NCBI RefSeq assembly: GCF_000720425.1
Contig: NZ_JOAJ01000010.1
Span: forward strand, 248,001-312,000
Reading direction: 5' to 3'
Source of the DNA: Nocardia rhamnosiphila NBRC 108938
GTDB lineage: Bacteria; Actinomycetota; Actinomycetes; Mycobacteriales; Mycobacteriaceae
DNA length: 64,000 nucleotides
Positions 7,930 through 17,890 of this stretch are shown in pieces. The translations under genes and the position numbers were made by a program. Position 1 is the stretch's first letter; every line of letters begins with the position of its first letter. The notes under the pieces are model-generated. The model did not search any database, was not told where the DNA came from, and saw only the letters and a list, made by a program, of their open reading frames with translations.

Positions 7930-8207
7930 CGGGTTCCTCTCTCAGATGTATCACACGGACGCCGTGTCGGCCGGGGAACAGCACCCACGGCCACCCGCCG
8001 ACGTCCACGCATGTGTGTAGTCGCACTCACATACGGCGTGCAACCCGGGGCCGGAATTCGGATGTGATTCACAGCCGCCGACCCTCTCGAAGGCTGGAGC
8101 GGGCCACGTCTTCCTCGCGCCCGCGACCCCGCGCGGAGCCAACTGAGGGCCGGCGCCTGCTGTTAGTCTGGGGCCCTGAATCGCGTCCCGATCGGAGAGC
8201 GGCGAAC

Positions 8208-9005
8208 ATGACGATCCTCGAGCACCATCGCGAAGGCCGCGGTGAACCGCTGGTGCTGGTTCACGGCGTCGGCAGCAGGTGGCAGGTCTGGGAACCGGTC
8301 ATCGGCGCCCTGGCCGCCCAGTACGAGGTGATCGCGGTGGACCTCCCCGGCTTCGGCGGTTCCGCCCCGCTCCCACGTACCACCGTCGACACGCTCACCG
8401 ACGCGCTCGCCGACTTCCTGGCCGAACAGGGCATCGAGCGGCCCCATCTGGCGGGTAATTCGATGGGCGGCGGCATCTCGCTGAACCTGGGCGCCCGCGG
8501 CCTGGCCCGCTCGGTCACCGCCTTCTCCCCGATCTTCTTCTGGGACACCGCCGGCCGGGTCTGGTGCCAGCAGTCGCTGGGCCGGTCGAAGAAAATCGGC
8601 CGCATCCTCGGCCCCGCCATGCCCAAGGTGCTCGGCACCGCCGCCGGCCGGACCGCCTTCCTGAGCCTGGTCTTCGGTAAACCGTGGGCCGTCAGCGCCC
8701 AGGTCGCTCTCGACACCGCGCGCGGCGCGATCGACTCCCTGGGCTTCTCCCCGGCCCTTGCCTCGTTCACCGACGCCCGGCTACACGACCCCGCCGCGCT
8801 CGCCGAGGTACCGGTGACGATCGCCTGGGGTAACCGCGACATCCTGCTCACCTACGCCACGCAGAGCAGGCGGGCCCGCGAAGTACTGCCCGGAGCCCGG
8901 CACGTCACGCTCGCGGGCAGTGGCCACACGCCCTTCTACGACGACCCCGAAGGCTGCGCCCGGGTCCTGTTGGACTGGCTGCCCACCCTGCACGACGCCG
9001 CCTAG
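8208..9005 (+). CDS. Alpha/beta hydrolase
   Basis: 265 residues from the ATG at 8208, with GGAGAG upstream. Clear hydrolase motifs: LVLVHGVGSRWQVWEPV (oxyanion loop), AVDLPGFGGSAP, nucleophile elbow GNSMGG with Ser85, acid segment AWGNRDILL, and His240 in AGSGHTPFYDDP. No signal peptide. It resembles the esterase/epoxide-hydrolase-like group common in mycolic-acid actinomycetes; the substrate is not determinable. It is monocistronic between the divergent lipoprotein and the convergent enoyl-CoA hydratase gene. Confidence 0.9.
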   Translation: MTILEHHREGRGEPLVLVHGVGSRWQVWEPVIGALAAQYEVIAVDLPGFGGSAPLPRTTVDTLTDALADFLAEQGIERPHLAGNSMGGGISLNLGARGLARSVTAFSPIFFWDTAGRVWCQQSLGRSKKIGRILGPAMPKVLGTAAGRTAFLSLVFGKPWAVSAQVALDTARGAIDSLGFSPALASFTDARLHDPAALAEVPVTIAWGNRDILLTYATQSRRAREVLPGARHVTLAGSGHTPFYDDPEGCARVLLDWLPTLHDAA

Positions 9006-9089
9006 CTGTACCGGCCGGATCCTTGGCACCCGAGTCGCCGACCGCCGACCGGGCCGGGGCCGAACGGCACCCCGGCCCGGCGCCGAACC

Positions 9090-9854
9090 TCAGCGTCCCT
9101 GCCAGACCGGATCGCGTTTCTCCGCGAAGGCCAGCGCACCTTCGGCCGCGTCCTTGGAAACCAGGGCGGGCAACGCGATTTCACCCTGTTTGGCGAAACC
9201 TTCCGCCGCGGTCCAGTCCGGGGTCTCGTCGATGATCCGCTTACTGGCGGCCACGGCCAGCGGGGCGGCGGCCGCGATCTCACCGGCCAGTTCCAGCGCG
9301 ACCTCCAGCGCCTCGCCCGGTTCGGTCACCCGGTTGACCAGGCCCAGCTGGTAGAGACGTTCGGCACTGATCCGCCCACCGGTGAGCGCCAGTTCGGCGG
9401 CGATACTGCGCGGCAACCGCTGAGTCAGCCGCATGACGCCGCCGGCCGCCGCGACCAGACCGCGTTTCACCTCGGGCAGACCGAATTTCGCGTCCCGGGC
9501 GGCGACGATCAGGTCACCGGAGAGGGCCAGTTCGAAACCGCCGGCCAGCGCGAAACCCTCCACCGCGGCGATCATCGGTTTCGCCGGCGGTTTCGAGGCG
9601 ATGCCGAGCGGGCCGCGTCGCTCGGTCACCGGCACCTCACCGCGCGTCATGGCGATGAGATCCATTCCGGCGCTGAAGGTCCCCTCGGCGCCGGTGAGCA
9701 CGAGGACCCGGGCCGAGTCGTCGGCCTCGAACTCGTCGAGCGCCGCCTCGATCGCCTTCGCGGTGGCCAGATCGATGGCGTTACGCGCCGCGGGCCGGTT
9801 CACCGTGAGCACGGTTATCGCATCGCACCGGTCCAGGAGCACGGTCTCGGTCAT
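9090..9854 (-). CDS. Enoyl-CoA hydratase/isomerase (crotonase) family protein
   Basis: 254 residues, the family's usual size. Oxyanion-hole segments SAGMDL (61-66) and AGGFELAL (104-111) are present, and the two crotonase glutamates appear at E108 and E128 (FGLPEVKRGL), so hydratase activity is plausible. It would act on acyl-CoA intermediates in beta-oxidation or a catabolic pathway. Its ATG overlaps the stop of the thiolase-like gene (ATGA at 9853-9856), so the two are translationally coupled and probably act in one pathway. Confidence 0.93.
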   Translation of the reverse strand: MTETVLLDRCDAITVLTVNRPAARNAIDLATAKAIEAALDEFEADDSARVLVLTGAEGTFSAGMDLIAMTRGEVPVTERRGPLGIASKPPAKPMIAAVEGFALAGGFELALSGDLIVAARDAKFGLPEVKRGLVAAAGGVMRLTQRLPRSIAAELALTGGRISAERLYQLGLVNRVTEPGEALEVALELAGEIAAAAPLAVAASKRIIDETPDWTAAEGFAKQGEIALPALVSKDAAEGALAFAEKRDPVWQGR

Positions 9855-11374
9855 CAGGCGGTCCTCTCGCTACGCAGAATGAAACGGTCGGCGGCGGTGA
9901 TCTCGATGGCGGCGCCCAAACGGTCGCCCGCGGTGACCGCCGCGATGGTCTCGCTGTCCGTCGCCCGGACAAGTATGCGGGCGCCGGCGGGGTTCAGCGC
10001 ACTCACCACAGCGGCTTCGGGTTCGTCGCCCGCGCTGCCCTTGCGGTACGGGACCGTGTAGGCCTCGATCACCGCCGGACCGGTGTAGCCGGGTGCGGTC
10101 TCCCGCCGGGCGACCGGCACCTCGGCCGCCACCGGGCGGAACAGTTCGGCGGGGGGTTTCGCCGAGTAGACGCCCACCCCGTGTTTGGTGATGTACCAGC
10201 CGAGCGCGGTGGTCAGGCCGTAGTCGCCGGGATTGCGCCGCAGGATCTCGGCCATGGTGGCGATGCCGTGGGTGCTGTAGTTGTTGCCCGGGCCGCCGCC
10301 GAAGGTCAGGCCGCCGGTCACGGTCAGGGGTCGCGCCGGATCGTCGATGCACAGACCCAGCGCCGCCGCGCCCACCTGTACGGCCACCGGGAAACACGAG
10401 TACAGGTCGATATGGGCGATATCGTCGATGCCGATTCCCGCGCCGCCCAGCGCCGCCCGGCCGGCCGCGGCGATGGCCGGGGACGCCGCCATATCCGTGC
10501 GTTCGGAGAGGAACCAGGTATCGGTGGCGGTGGCGCCGCCGTGCGGGAAGACCCACAGATCCCGCGGCACCCCGGCCGCGTCCGCCGCCGCGGCGCTGCA
10601 CAGGATCAGCGCCGCGCCCTGATCGACCGTCAGGTTCGCCATCAGCAGCTTCGGATACGGCGTGGAGACCATCCGGTTGTCGGGGCCGGTGGTGACCAGT
10701 TCACTCACGTCGCGTTCACCGGGCAGCCACGCGTAGGGATTGCGCGCCGCCACGGCGGAGAACCGCGACCAGAGCCCGCCGATCCGGGCCAGATGACTCT
10801 GTTCGTCGAGGCCGAGCCGATTACGCATCGCGGATTCCATCAGCGCGTACACATAGATCGGGCCCCACAATCCGGCCGCGAGCTCCATCTCGGTGTTGGG
10901 GGCGTCGTCGGAGCCGACGATCTGATCGGGCCGGGCGTTCTCGTCCTGCTCCGGCCAGCCCGGGTCGATCCCGGACCGCTTCGCCACGTTCCACGAGGCG
11001 ACCGATTCGGCCCCGCAGAGCAACGCGATATCCGACTGCCCCTCGGCGATCTCGCGGGCCAGCAGGTTGAGCAGCCGCTGCGGGGCGTCTCCGCCGTAGG
11101 GGGCCGACTGCAGGGTCCGTTTCGGCGAGGCACCCAGGTCGGCGGCGACAAGTGCGCCCAGGTCGGCGTACTGGCGGCTCACCGGAGCCACCGAGGCGAT
11201 CACATCCGCCGAGCGCAGGAGCGCGTCCCCGGTCCCGCTGTCCGCGCCGGCCCGGCGCAGTGATTCGACGGCCAGCTCGACAGGTCCGGGCAGGCCCGGT
11301 TCACCGGATCGGTGCACTACCTGTCCGACGCCGACGAGCACCGGTGTGCGCGGGTCCATTCCGGCTGGCAGCAT
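9854..11374 (-). CDS. Thiolase-like protein (acetyl-CoA acetyltransferase superfamily) without the usual nucleophile Cys
   Basis: 506 residues from the ATG at 11374 behind a GGAGG site. The protein has the thiolase architecture: RTPVLVGVGQVVHR at the start, DIALLCGAESVAS in the middle, HIDLYSCFPVAVQV and the glycine-rich TFGGGPGNNYSTHGIATM towards the C-terminus, then an extra domain of about 100 residues. At the position where classical thiolases carry the nucleophilic cysteine I see SAPYGGDAPQRLLNLL, with no Cys. This resembles the long SCP2-like acetyltransferases of actinobacteria, whose reaction is poorly known. It is co-transcribed with the downstream crotonase. Confidence 0.82.
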   Translation of the reverse strand: MLPAGMDPRTPVLVGVGQVVHRSGEPGLPGPVELAVESLRRAGADSGTGDALLRSADVIASVAPVSRQYADLGALVAADLGASPKRTLQSAPYGGDAPQRLLNLLAREIAEGQSDIALLCGAESVASWNVAKRSGIDPGWPEQDENARPDQIVGSDDAPNTEMELAAGLWGPIYVYALMESAMRNRLGLDEQSHLARIGGLWSRFSAVAARNPYAWLPGERDVSELVTTGPDNRMVSTPYPKLLMANLTVDQGAALILCSAAAADAAGVPRDLWVFPHGGATATDTWFLSERTDMAASPAIAAAGRAALGGAGIGIDDIAHIDLYSCFPVAVQVGAAALGLCIDDPARPLTVTGGLTFGGGPGNNYSTHGIATMAEILRRNPGDYGLTTALGWYITKHGVGVYSAKPPAELFRPVAAEVPVARRETAPGYTGPAVIEAYTVPYRKGSAGDEPEAAVVSALNPAGARILVRATDSETIAAVTAGDRLGAAIEITAADRFILRSERTA

Positions 11375-11679
11375 GCGTCCTCCGCTTCCTCGCTGAAGTC
11401 TCCCGCTGAAATCGGCGGTTAACTTCCGATTAGACCATGGAGTGATCTATGTCGCCCGGGGACCGCGGGTGCCGGACCGTACCGCCACCGACCGGACAAC
11501 ACCGCTACCCGGGGCCGGAAATGACACCTGCGCTGAACCGCCGACAATGCATCTGATCAGGCCCTATGCACTGATAACATGTGCGGGTTCTGCCAGCCAG
11601 TCGAAATGTTCCGTGTATCCATCGAGGCGCCGCCCATATGCCGGCGGTGTCTTTGACATGACCCGGAGGTCCGACGGAC
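11375..11679. other. Divergent promoter region, thiolase-like operon / DUF4185 gene
   Basis: About 300 bases separate the divergent genes. I see no gene. The only element I would defend is the GGAGG at 11665-11669, 10 bases before the TTG start of the DUF4185 gene. Confidence 0.5.
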
Positions 11680-12783
11680 TTGAAGAGAACCCGCTCGATA
11701 CTTATTTCTGTGCTGGCGGGCGCATCGGCTGCACTGATCGCAGTCACCGCACCGGCCACGGCAAATCCCAACGCCATCAATCCGATTCCCGTACTCAACG
11801 GCACCAACGGTCTTCCGCAGTTACACGGAGCCACTCGGGCCGTTTTCCAGGTGACCGGTATGGCGAGCCCGAACGGGACCCACAACTACAACATGCTCGG
11901 CACCGACCTGGGCATTATGTGGGACAACGGACAGGGAGAAATGCTCACCGCTTTCGGCGATACCGCCGGGGTCGGCTTCCCCAATCTTCTCGCGGGCAGC
12001 ATGTGGGCTTGGCGCAGCAATGTTCTCGTGCGCAGTCACACCCAGGATCCACGGCAGGGCATCTACTTCGACAGCGTCGTCAAGGATATATTCGGCCAGG
12101 CCAGGGACCTGATCCCCAGCCCGAAGATCCCACTTCTCGAGATCAGCCGCATTCCGACCGCCGGTATCTCGATCGGCGGCGTGCAGTACATGAGCCTGAT
12201 GTCGGTGAAAACCTGGGACACCCCCGGAGAATGGACCACCAATTACTCCGGACTGGCCGCTTCGGCGGACAACGGTGAAACCTGGGCCGATCTCGCCTTC
12301 ACCCGCCGGCCCAACGAGGGCGCGAACCGCAATTTCCAGATGAACGCCTTCGTGAAGGACGACGGTTTCGTTTACGTCTACGGCACCCCGTCGGGTCGCG
12401 ACAATGCCGCCTATATCTCCCGGGTCCGGGAGCCGAATATCCAGGATCTGGCCGCCTACGAATACTGGGACGGCCGCACCTGGAAACGCGATATCAATGC
12501 GGCACAGCCCATCATGCACGGCGTGGGGGAACTGTCGGTGATGTGGAACGACTACCTCGGACAATTCGTCTCTCTCACCACCGACCCCTTCAACTCGGTG
12601 GTGATGCGAACCGCGTCGTCACCGGCCGGACCGTGGAGTGAACCGCGTGTATTGATCGATACTCGTGAATTGCCGACGGCATACGCGCCGTCGATTTTCC
12701 CCTATCAAACCGAAGATGATCTCTACTTTCTCACCACTGTGCACAATCAGTACAACGTGGTCCTGATGCGCACACAGCTGTGA
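11680..12783 (+). CDS. Secreted DUF4185 protein, candidate endo-D-arabinanase (copy 1)
   Basis: 367 residues from a TTG at 11680, chosen because GGAGG lies 10 bases upstream and the N-terminus is then a clean Sec signal (MKRTRS, hydrophobic core, ATANPNA cleavage region near residue 29). The mature protein fits DUF4185: TDLGIMWDNGQGEMLTAFGD, NLLAGSMWAWRSNVL, FVKDDGFVYVYGTPSGR and VGELSVMWNDYLGQFVSL are blade-like repeats of a beta-propeller. To my knowledge DUF4185 proteins of mycobacteria and gut bacteria were assigned to glycoside hydrolase family GH183, endo-acting on D-arabinan. If so it would trim arabinogalactan or lipoarabinomannan outside the membrane. A paralogue lies at 19394. Confidence 0.82.
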   Translation: MKRTRSILISVLAGASAALIAVTAPATANPNAINPIPVLNGTNGLPQLHGATRAVFQVTGMASPNGTHNYNMLGTDLGIMWDNGQGEMLTAFGDTAGVGFPNLLAGSMWAWRSNVLVRSHTQDPRQGIYFDSVVKDIFGQARDLIPSPKIPLLEISRIPTAGISIGGVQYMSLMSVKTWDTPGEWTTNYSGLAASADNGETWADLAFTRRPNEGANRNFQMNAFVKDDGFVYVYGTPSGRDNAAYISRVREPNIQDLAAYEYWDGRTWKRDINAAQPIMHGVGELSVMWNDYLGQFVSLTTDPFNSVVMRTASSPAGPWSEPRVLIDTRELPTAYAPSIFPYQTEDDLYFLTTVHNQYNVVLMRTQL

Positions 12784-12878
12784 GACTCCCGGTTCGATTC
12801 GAGCCCACAGCTTGACCTAAACAATACTTCAGGTACGAGGCTGGTTCGCGACACTCCACCGAGACCTCGGGAGCCCTC

Positions 12879-14138
12879 GTGACCACCACCTCGAATCCGA
12901 CCGGCGCCACCGAAGCGGTGCACGAGTGGCTGCGCGGCGCGGCGCAGCCCATACTCGGCACCGACGCCGCCGATACCGGATCGGACCTGCGGAAATTGAC
13001 CGACCGCCTGGCCGCGGCCACGGTGGTCGGCATCGGCGAATCCACCCGGTTCTCCCGGCAGACCTACGGTGTGCGGGATCGGATCTTCCGGGTACTGGTC
13101 ACCGAACACGGTTTCCGGACACTGGCCGTCCAGGACAATGCGCGGTCCGGTGCGCGGCTCGACGCGTACGTCCGCACCGGTGCGGGAGATCCCCACCGGG
13201 CGCTGGCCGGCGCGTGGCGGCCGCTGCGCACGCGCGAAACCGTGGCGACCCTCGAATGGATCCGCGCCTACAACCTCGAACACCCCGGCGACCCCGTCGG
13301 CGTGCTCGGCGTGCAGCCACCGGCGGCCGAACCGGCCGACTACGACGAAGTACTCGCCCGGGTGCGCCGCCGGGCGCCCGACCGGGTGGCGGAACTCGAA
13401 TCACATCTGGCGCCGATTCGTACCGCGCACCGGATCGACGAGCACGTACAACGCCATCAGGGCATCCATCCCGGGCGTCCGTTCGCCGAAGACGCCCGCG
13501 CCGCGTTCGACCTGGTGGCATCGCTACCCCGCCCGGCCGGAACCGACGCGGCGGCCGACTTCACCACCGCCCTGGAACTCCTGCGCTCGATCGTGGATTT
13601 CCACGAGCGCAGTGTGGCCGGCCGGGGCGGCTTCGGCGGTGGCGACCCGGATCCGGCGCGGACCCTGATCGATCACCACGTACACACCGGCGCCCGGATC
13701 GTGTACTGGGACGGCACCGCGCACACCGCGGCGACCGCGCCGAGTGCCGGTGCCGCGGCCGCGCAGCCGATGCGCACCGAGGGCGCCGGGCTGCGCGCGT
13801 ATTTCGGTGCGGCCTACCGGTCGGTGGCGATCGGTTTCCATCACGGCGACCTCGGCGTGGCGCAGGCGCCGGATCCGCTACCCGACCTGCTCGACGCCAC
13901 CCTCGGCGCCGTGGACCTGCCCGCCTGGTTCGTCGGCCTCGGCGACGGCACGCCCGCGGCGGTCCGGTCCTGGGCCACCGCCCGCGCCCGGTTGCGGGTG
14001 ATCAGCGGCGTGTACGACCCGGCCCGCGACGAGGAAGCCCGTTTCCGGGTGGAATCACTAAGCGACGCCTTCGACGCCCTGATCCATATCCGCGAAACCA
14101 CCCCGGTGCGCTGGCTGCCCGAGAGCGGTACGACCTGA
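12879..14138 (+). CDS. Erythromycin-esterase-fold protein with altered catalytic residues
   Basis: 419 residues from a GTG at 12879. The order of motifs follows the EreA/EreB family: VVGIGESTRFSRQTY, TLAVQDNARSG with LDAYVRTGAGDP, VGVLGVQPP, and RIVYWDGTAHTAA. In the known esterases the first motif reads GEATHG with a catalytic His, the second has a Glu in place of this Gln, and the third reads WAHN.H. Here the His is Arg, the Glu is Gln and AHN is lost, so macrolide hydrolysis is unlikely. Function is unknown; such divergent members are widespread in actinobacteria. It is cytosolic. Confidence 0.75.
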   Translation: MTTTSNPTGATEAVHEWLRGAAQPILGTDAADTGSDLRKLTDRLAAATVVGIGESTRFSRQTYGVRDRIFRVLVTEHGFRTLAVQDNARSGARLDAYVRTGAGDPHRALAGAWRPLRTRETVATLEWIRAYNLEHPGDPVGVLGVQPPAAEPADYDEVLARVRRRAPDRVAELESHLAPIRTAHRIDEHVQRHQGIHPGRPFAEDARAAFDLVASLPRPAGTDAAADFTTALELLRSIVDFHERSVAGRGGFGGGDPDPARTLIDHHVHTGARIVYWDGTAHTAATAPSAGAAAAQPMRTEGAGLRAYFGAAYRSVAIGFHHGDLGVAQAPDPLPDLLDATLGAVDLPAWFVGLGDGTPAAVRSWATARARLRVISGVYDPARDEEARFRVESLSDAFDALIHIRETTPVRWLPESGTT

Positions 14139-14178
14139 CCGCTCGGTGATCCCCGGCCGCCTCCATACACTTGGCGGC

Positions 14179-14844
14179 ATGAAGGCGGCCGAATGGGATG
14201 CGCGCTATGTACAGAGCGACCTGGTGTGGGGCGCACCCCCCAACAACACGGTGGTGGAGTTCGTACACGGTCTGGACCGGCGCGTCCCTCGCCTGCCCGG
14301 TCCCGACGGGGAGATACCGGACCTGCCCCGGGCACTCGACCTGGCCTGCGGCGAGGGCCGGAACGCATTGTGGCTGGCCACGCACGGCTGGCGGGTGCAC
14401 GGTGTCGATTTCTCCCAGGTCGGTATCGACAAGGGCCGCACCGTGGCGACCCGGCTCACCCGGTCGATCCGGGAGCGGATCACCTGGGAGTGCGCCGACC
14501 TCGCCGATCCGGCCCTCGACCTCGGCGGTCCGTGGGAGTTGATCCTGCTGGTGTTCCTGCACCTCCCGGCACCCGAACGCCGGCGGCTGCTCCGGCAGGC
14601 CGCCACCGCGCTCGCACCCGGGGGAATGCTGCTGGTGCTCGGTCACCACAGCGAGAACCCGGCCCGGGGATACGGCGGCCCGCAGGACCCGGCGATCCTG
14701 TTCACACCGGAGGAGATCGTGGCGGATCTGGGTGCCGATTCCGGGCTCGAAATCGACACGGCCCGGGAGGTTCTGCGCCCGACCGAGAGCGGGGACGCGA
14801 TCGACGCCCTGGTCGTGGCGCGGAAACCCATGCCCGAGCAGTAG
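14179..14844 (+). CDS. SAM-dependent methyltransferase, TehB/thiopurine-type
   Basis: 221 residues from the ATG at 14179 (MKAAEWDARYVQSDLVWG), the standard opening of this group, where WD.RY precedes the SAM fold. Motif I is RALDLACGEGRNALWLA, followed by VHGVDFS (acidic SAM-binding residue) and ELILLVFLHLP. Homologues are annotated as tellurite-resistance or thiopurine methyltransferases, often without evidence, so the substrate is open. It starts 40 bp after the erythromycin-esterase-like gene on the same strand and is probably co-transcribed. Confidence 0.87.
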   Translation: MKAAEWDARYVQSDLVWGAPPNNTVVEFVHGLDRRVPRLPGPDGEIPDLPRALDLACGEGRNALWLATHGWRVHGVDFSQVGIDKGRTVATRLTRSIRERITWECADLADPALDLGGPWELILLVFLHLPAPERRRLLRQAATALAPGGMLLVLGHHSENPARGYGGPQDPAILFTPEEIVADLGADSGLEIDTAREVLRPTESGDAIDALVVARKPMPEQ

Positions 14845-15024
14845 CCGTGGTACGACGCCGCGGCGGCTGTGGCACTTCCCGTCGCATGGTGCGGGACGAG
14901 CATCTGTGCGCTCGCCCGGCGCCCACGGACAGCCGGATCGGGCCAGTGACCTCCCGCGGCGACACGGACGGCGGCGGCGCCGCGCATCGAGCCGGTTACC
15001 CGGCGTCCGCGACGGACCGCGGCG

Positions 15025-15624
15025 TCAGGAACTCCACTGCCGGAACCACGGCACGAGGGTTTCGGCGATAGTGTCGAAACCCTTCCGGAAGGAATGCGGC
15101 TGGCCCGGTATCACCCGCACCTCGGCGGCATCGGCGGCGTCCGGGATACCGAACGGATCGCTCCCGCCGTTGATCACCACCACCTCGGTGGCACCGGCGG
15201 CCAGCAGTTCGTCGCGACGGGATTTCTCCGGCTTTCCGGGCGGGTGCAGCGGAAACGACAGGGCGACCACTCCACGCGCACCGACCTCGACCGCGGTCCG
15301 GCACGCCACCCGGGCTCCATTGCTGCGCCCACCCTGTACCAGCGGCAGATCCGGCCCGAGCTGCGCGCGCAGCGCGGCGGTCAGCTCCACCCAGGCCCGG
15401 TCCTGGGGCTCGGGTTTGCCGGGTGCGCGACGCCCGGCCACCCGGTACGGCTGCAACACCCGCGCCACCACCCCACCGGCGGCCAGCGCGGTATCGCGCA
15501 CTGTCGTGATGTCCGCGGAGTCCACGCCGCCGCCCGCGCCGTGGGTGAAGACCAGCAGAAACGCCGGGGCATCCGGGTAATCGATCTCGGCCTCCGCGGG
15601 CCCCGATTCCGTTTCGATCCGCAC
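15025..15624 (-). CDS. KANL3/Tex30-type alpha/beta hydrolase
   Basis: 199 residues from the GTG at 15624 (VRIETESG). Alpha/beta hydrolase of the small KANL3/Tex30 (dienelactone-hydrolase-like) group: [14 protein letters not shown] (oxyanion loop), nucleophile region [11 protein letters not shown] with the Ser in the elbow, [16 protein letters not shown], acid region [10 protein letters not shown] and the C-terminal His in GQPHSFRKG. No secretion signal. The substrate is unknown. It is flanked by the methyltransferase (convergent) and fadE5 (divergent). Confidence 0.85.
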   Translation of the reverse strand: MRIETESGPAEAEIDYPDAPAFLLVFTHGAGGGVDSADITTVRDTALAAGGVVARVLQPYRVAGRRAPGKPEPQDRAWVELTAALRAQLGPDLPLVQGGRSNGARVACRTAVEVGARGVVALSFPLHPPGKPEKSRRDELLAAGATEVVVINGGSDPFGIPDAADAAEVRVIPGQPHSFRKGFDTIAETLVPWFRQWSS

Positions 15625-15822
15625 GCCCAACCCTAACGGGCGAAGCCTTCCGAAACGCCCGCGGCGCACGCGAGCGGAGGTACGCCGACCAGGCCGTTAT
15701 ATCGGCGAGCCTCGTCGGTCGCCGACCGATATCGGACCGAAACCGCTGGTGGGGACGTTGTGGCTGTTCCGCGCATCACAATGCGGCGCGACTCCGTTGC
15801 CGACTGCCTTACTCGCCGGTAA

Positions 15823-15849
15823 TATAATGAATAAGTTACCCGCGAGTAG
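15823..15849 (+). promoter_or_regulatory. fadE5 upstream region: TATAAT box and a weak TetR-type half-palindrome
   Basis: TATAAT at 15823-15828 is a good -10 candidate 116 bp upstream of fadE5; a TTGCCG at 15797-15802 could be the -35 but its 20-bp spacing is long. Just downstream, 15836-15849 reads TTACCCGCGAGTAG, matching 10 of 14 bases of the core TTACTCCGGAGTAA found at fadA2/fabG4. It may be a weak site for the same TetR. This is inference from similarity. Confidence 0.4.
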
Positions 15850-15943
15850 CCTGTCGTTACCCGGCAGCTACCCGACGGCAACCGACGGGCGGGAACGGTA
15901 TGGACACCGACCGCACCCGACTCAACGGAGAGTGAGTATCACA

Positions 15944-17779
15944 ATGGGTCATTACAAGAGCAACGTCCGCGACCTGGAGTTCAACCTCTTCGAGGTACTC
16001 GGCCTGGGCAGCATTCTGGACTCCGGCGCCTACGGCGATCTCGACGCCGACACCGTCAAGGAGATGCTGAACGAGGTGCGCCGGCTGGCCGAGGGACCGC
16101 TCGGCGAATCCTTCGCCGACGCCGACCGCAACCCCCCGGTCTTCGACCCCGAAACTCATACCGTCTCCATCCCCGAATCGTTCAAGAAGAGCTACCGCAC
16201 CCTGCAGGAAGGCGGCTGGGACTCCTACGCCGTCGATCCCGAGCTCGGCGGTATCGACTTCCCCCGCGCCGCCTACTGGGCCATCGCCGAACTGGTGCTG
16301 GGCGCCCAGCCCGCGGCCTTCATGTACGCCGCCGGCCCCGGCTTCGCCAACATCTTCTACAACAACGCCACCGAAGAGCAGAAGAAGTGGGCCAAGATCG
16401 CCGTCGAGCAGGGCTGGGGCGCCACCATGGTGCTCACCGAGCCCGACGCCGGCTCCGATGTCGGCGCCGGCCGCACCAAGGCGGTACAGCAGGAGGACGG
16501 CTCCTGGCATATCGAGGGCGTGAAGCGCTTCATCACCTCGGCCGACTCCGATGACCTCTTCCCGAACATCATGCACCTGGTGCTGGCCCGCCCCGAAGGC
16601 GCCGGCCCGGGCACCAAGGGCCTGTCGCTGTTCTTCGTACCGAAGTTCCACTTCGACCACGAGACCGGCGAACTGGGCGAGCGCAACGGTGTCTTCGTCA
16701 CCAATGTCGAGCACAAGATGGGCCTGAAGGTCTCGGCCACCTGTGAGGTCACCTTCGGCGGCCACGGTGTGCCGGCCCAGGGCTGGCTCGTCGGCGAGGT
16801 CCACCAGGGCATCGCGCAGATGTTCGAGGTCATCGAGCACGCGCGAATGATGGTCGGCACCAAGGCGATCGCAACACTGTCCACCGGTTACCTCAACGCA
16901 CTGGACTACGCCAAACAGCGCGTCCAGGGCGCCGATCTCACCCGGATGACCGACAAGACCGCGCCGCGCGTCAGCATCACCCACCACCCGGATGTGCGTC
17001 GCAGCCTGGCCACCCAGAAGGCCTACGCCGAAGGCCTGCGCGCGGTGTACCTCTACACCGCCGCCCACCAGGACGCCGATGTCGCGGCCGCCGTCTCCGG
17101 CGCGGACGCCGACACCGCCGCCCGCGTCAACGATCTGCTGCTGCCGATCGTCAAGGGCGTCGGCTCCGAGCGGGCCTACCAGTACCTCACCGAATCGCTG
17201 CAGACCCTGGGCGGTTCCGGGTTCCTGCAGGACTACCCGATCGAGCAGTACATCCGCGACGCGAAGATCGACTCGCTCTACGAGGGCACCACCGCCATCC
17301 AGGCCCAGGACTTCTTCTTCCGCAAGATCGCCCGCGATCGCGGTGTGGCCCTGGCGCACGTCGCCGGCCAGATCCAGAAGTTCATCGACGCCGAAGCCGG
17401 CAACGGCCGCCTCAAGGGCGAGCGGAAACTGCTCGCGACGGCGCTCGAGGATGTGCAGGCCATGGCCGCCACCCTCACCGGACACCTGATGGGTGCCCAG
17501 GAGCAGTCCGACGAGCTGTACAAGGTGGGCCTCGGTTCGGTCCGCTTCCTGCTCTCGGTCGGCGACCTGCTCATCGGCTGGCAGCTGCTGCGCCACGCCG
17601 AGGTCGCGGGCGCGGCCCTCGACGCGGGCGCCGAAGGCGCGGACAAGAACTTCTACCAGGGCAAGGTCGCCGTGGCCCAGTTCTTCGCCCGCAACATCCT
17701 GCCGGAACTGACCGCCACCCGCGCCGTCCTGGCCAACCTCGACAACGACATCATGGAGCTCGACGAAGCCGCGTTCTGA
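15944..17779 (+). CDS. fadE5: Acyl-CoA dehydrogenase FadE5
   Basis: 611 residues from the ATG at 15944 ([20 protein letters not shown]), with GGAG upstream; length and start match M. tuberculosis FadE5. It is an FAD enzyme that oxidises saturated acyl-CoA to trans-2-enoyl-CoA, the first step of beta-oxidation, with a broad chain-length range. Visible motifs include [14 protein letters not shown] (flavin and substrate loop), [30 protein letters not shown] and [18 protein letters not shown], whose Glu is the expected catalytic base. In mycobacteria it adjoins fadA2-fabG4-htdX; here about 7 kb of cell-wall genes separate it from fadA2. Confidence 0.96.
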   Translation: MGHYKSNVRDLEFNLFEVLGLGSILDSGAYGDLDADTVKEMLNEVRRLAEGPLGESFADADRNPPVFDPETHTVSIPESFKKSYRTLQEGGWDSYAVDPELGGIDFPRAAYWAIAELVLGAQPAAFMYAAGPGFANIFYNNATEEQKKWAKIAVEQGWGATMVLTEPDAGSDVGAGRTKAVQQEDGSWHIEGVKRFITSADSDDLFPNIMHLVLARPEGAGPGTKGLSLFFVPKFHFDHETGELGERNGVFVTNVEHKMGLKVSATCEVTFGGHGVPAQGWLVGEVHQGIAQMFEVIEHARMMVGTKAIATLSTGYLNALDYAKQRVQGADLTRMTDKTAPRVSITHHPDVRRSLATQKAYAEGLRAVYLYTAAHQDADVAAAVSGADADTAARVNDLLLPIVKGVGSERAYQYLTESLQTLGGSGFLQDYPIEQYIRDAKIDSLYEGTTAIQAQDFFFRKIARDRGVALAHVAGQIQKFIDAEAGNGRLKGERKLLATALEDVQAMAATLTGHLMGAQEQSDELYKVGLGSVRFLLSVGDLLIGWQLLRHAEVAGAALDAGAEGADKNFYQGKVAVAQFFARNILPELTATRAVLANLDNDIMELDEAAF

Positions 17780-17862
17780 GTTCTCTGGCGCCGCCTCCGG
17801 CGTCGAGACCCCGTGGTCTCGAAGTTTCGGCCTCGAGATCCGAGCTTCGCGCATGCGACATG

Positions 17863-17890
17863 CGGTCGGCCTTCTACGGAAGGCCGACCG
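17863..17890. terminator. 12-bp stem with cTACGg tetraloop after fadE5
   Basis: Arms CGGTCGGCCTTC (17863-17874) and GAAGGCCGACCG (17879-17890) are perfect and enclose TACG. As RNA this is a UNCG-class tetraloop closed by C-G, an unusually stable cap. There is no T tract, so it is an L-shaped terminator or 3'-end stabiliser for fadE5 mRNA. Confidence 0.7.

Noticed and set aside
13841..14368. Several long antisense and shifted frames over 13-15 kb
   Set aside because: They overlap genes with clear motifs and contain repetitive Arg/Pro/Gly content typical of wrong frames.
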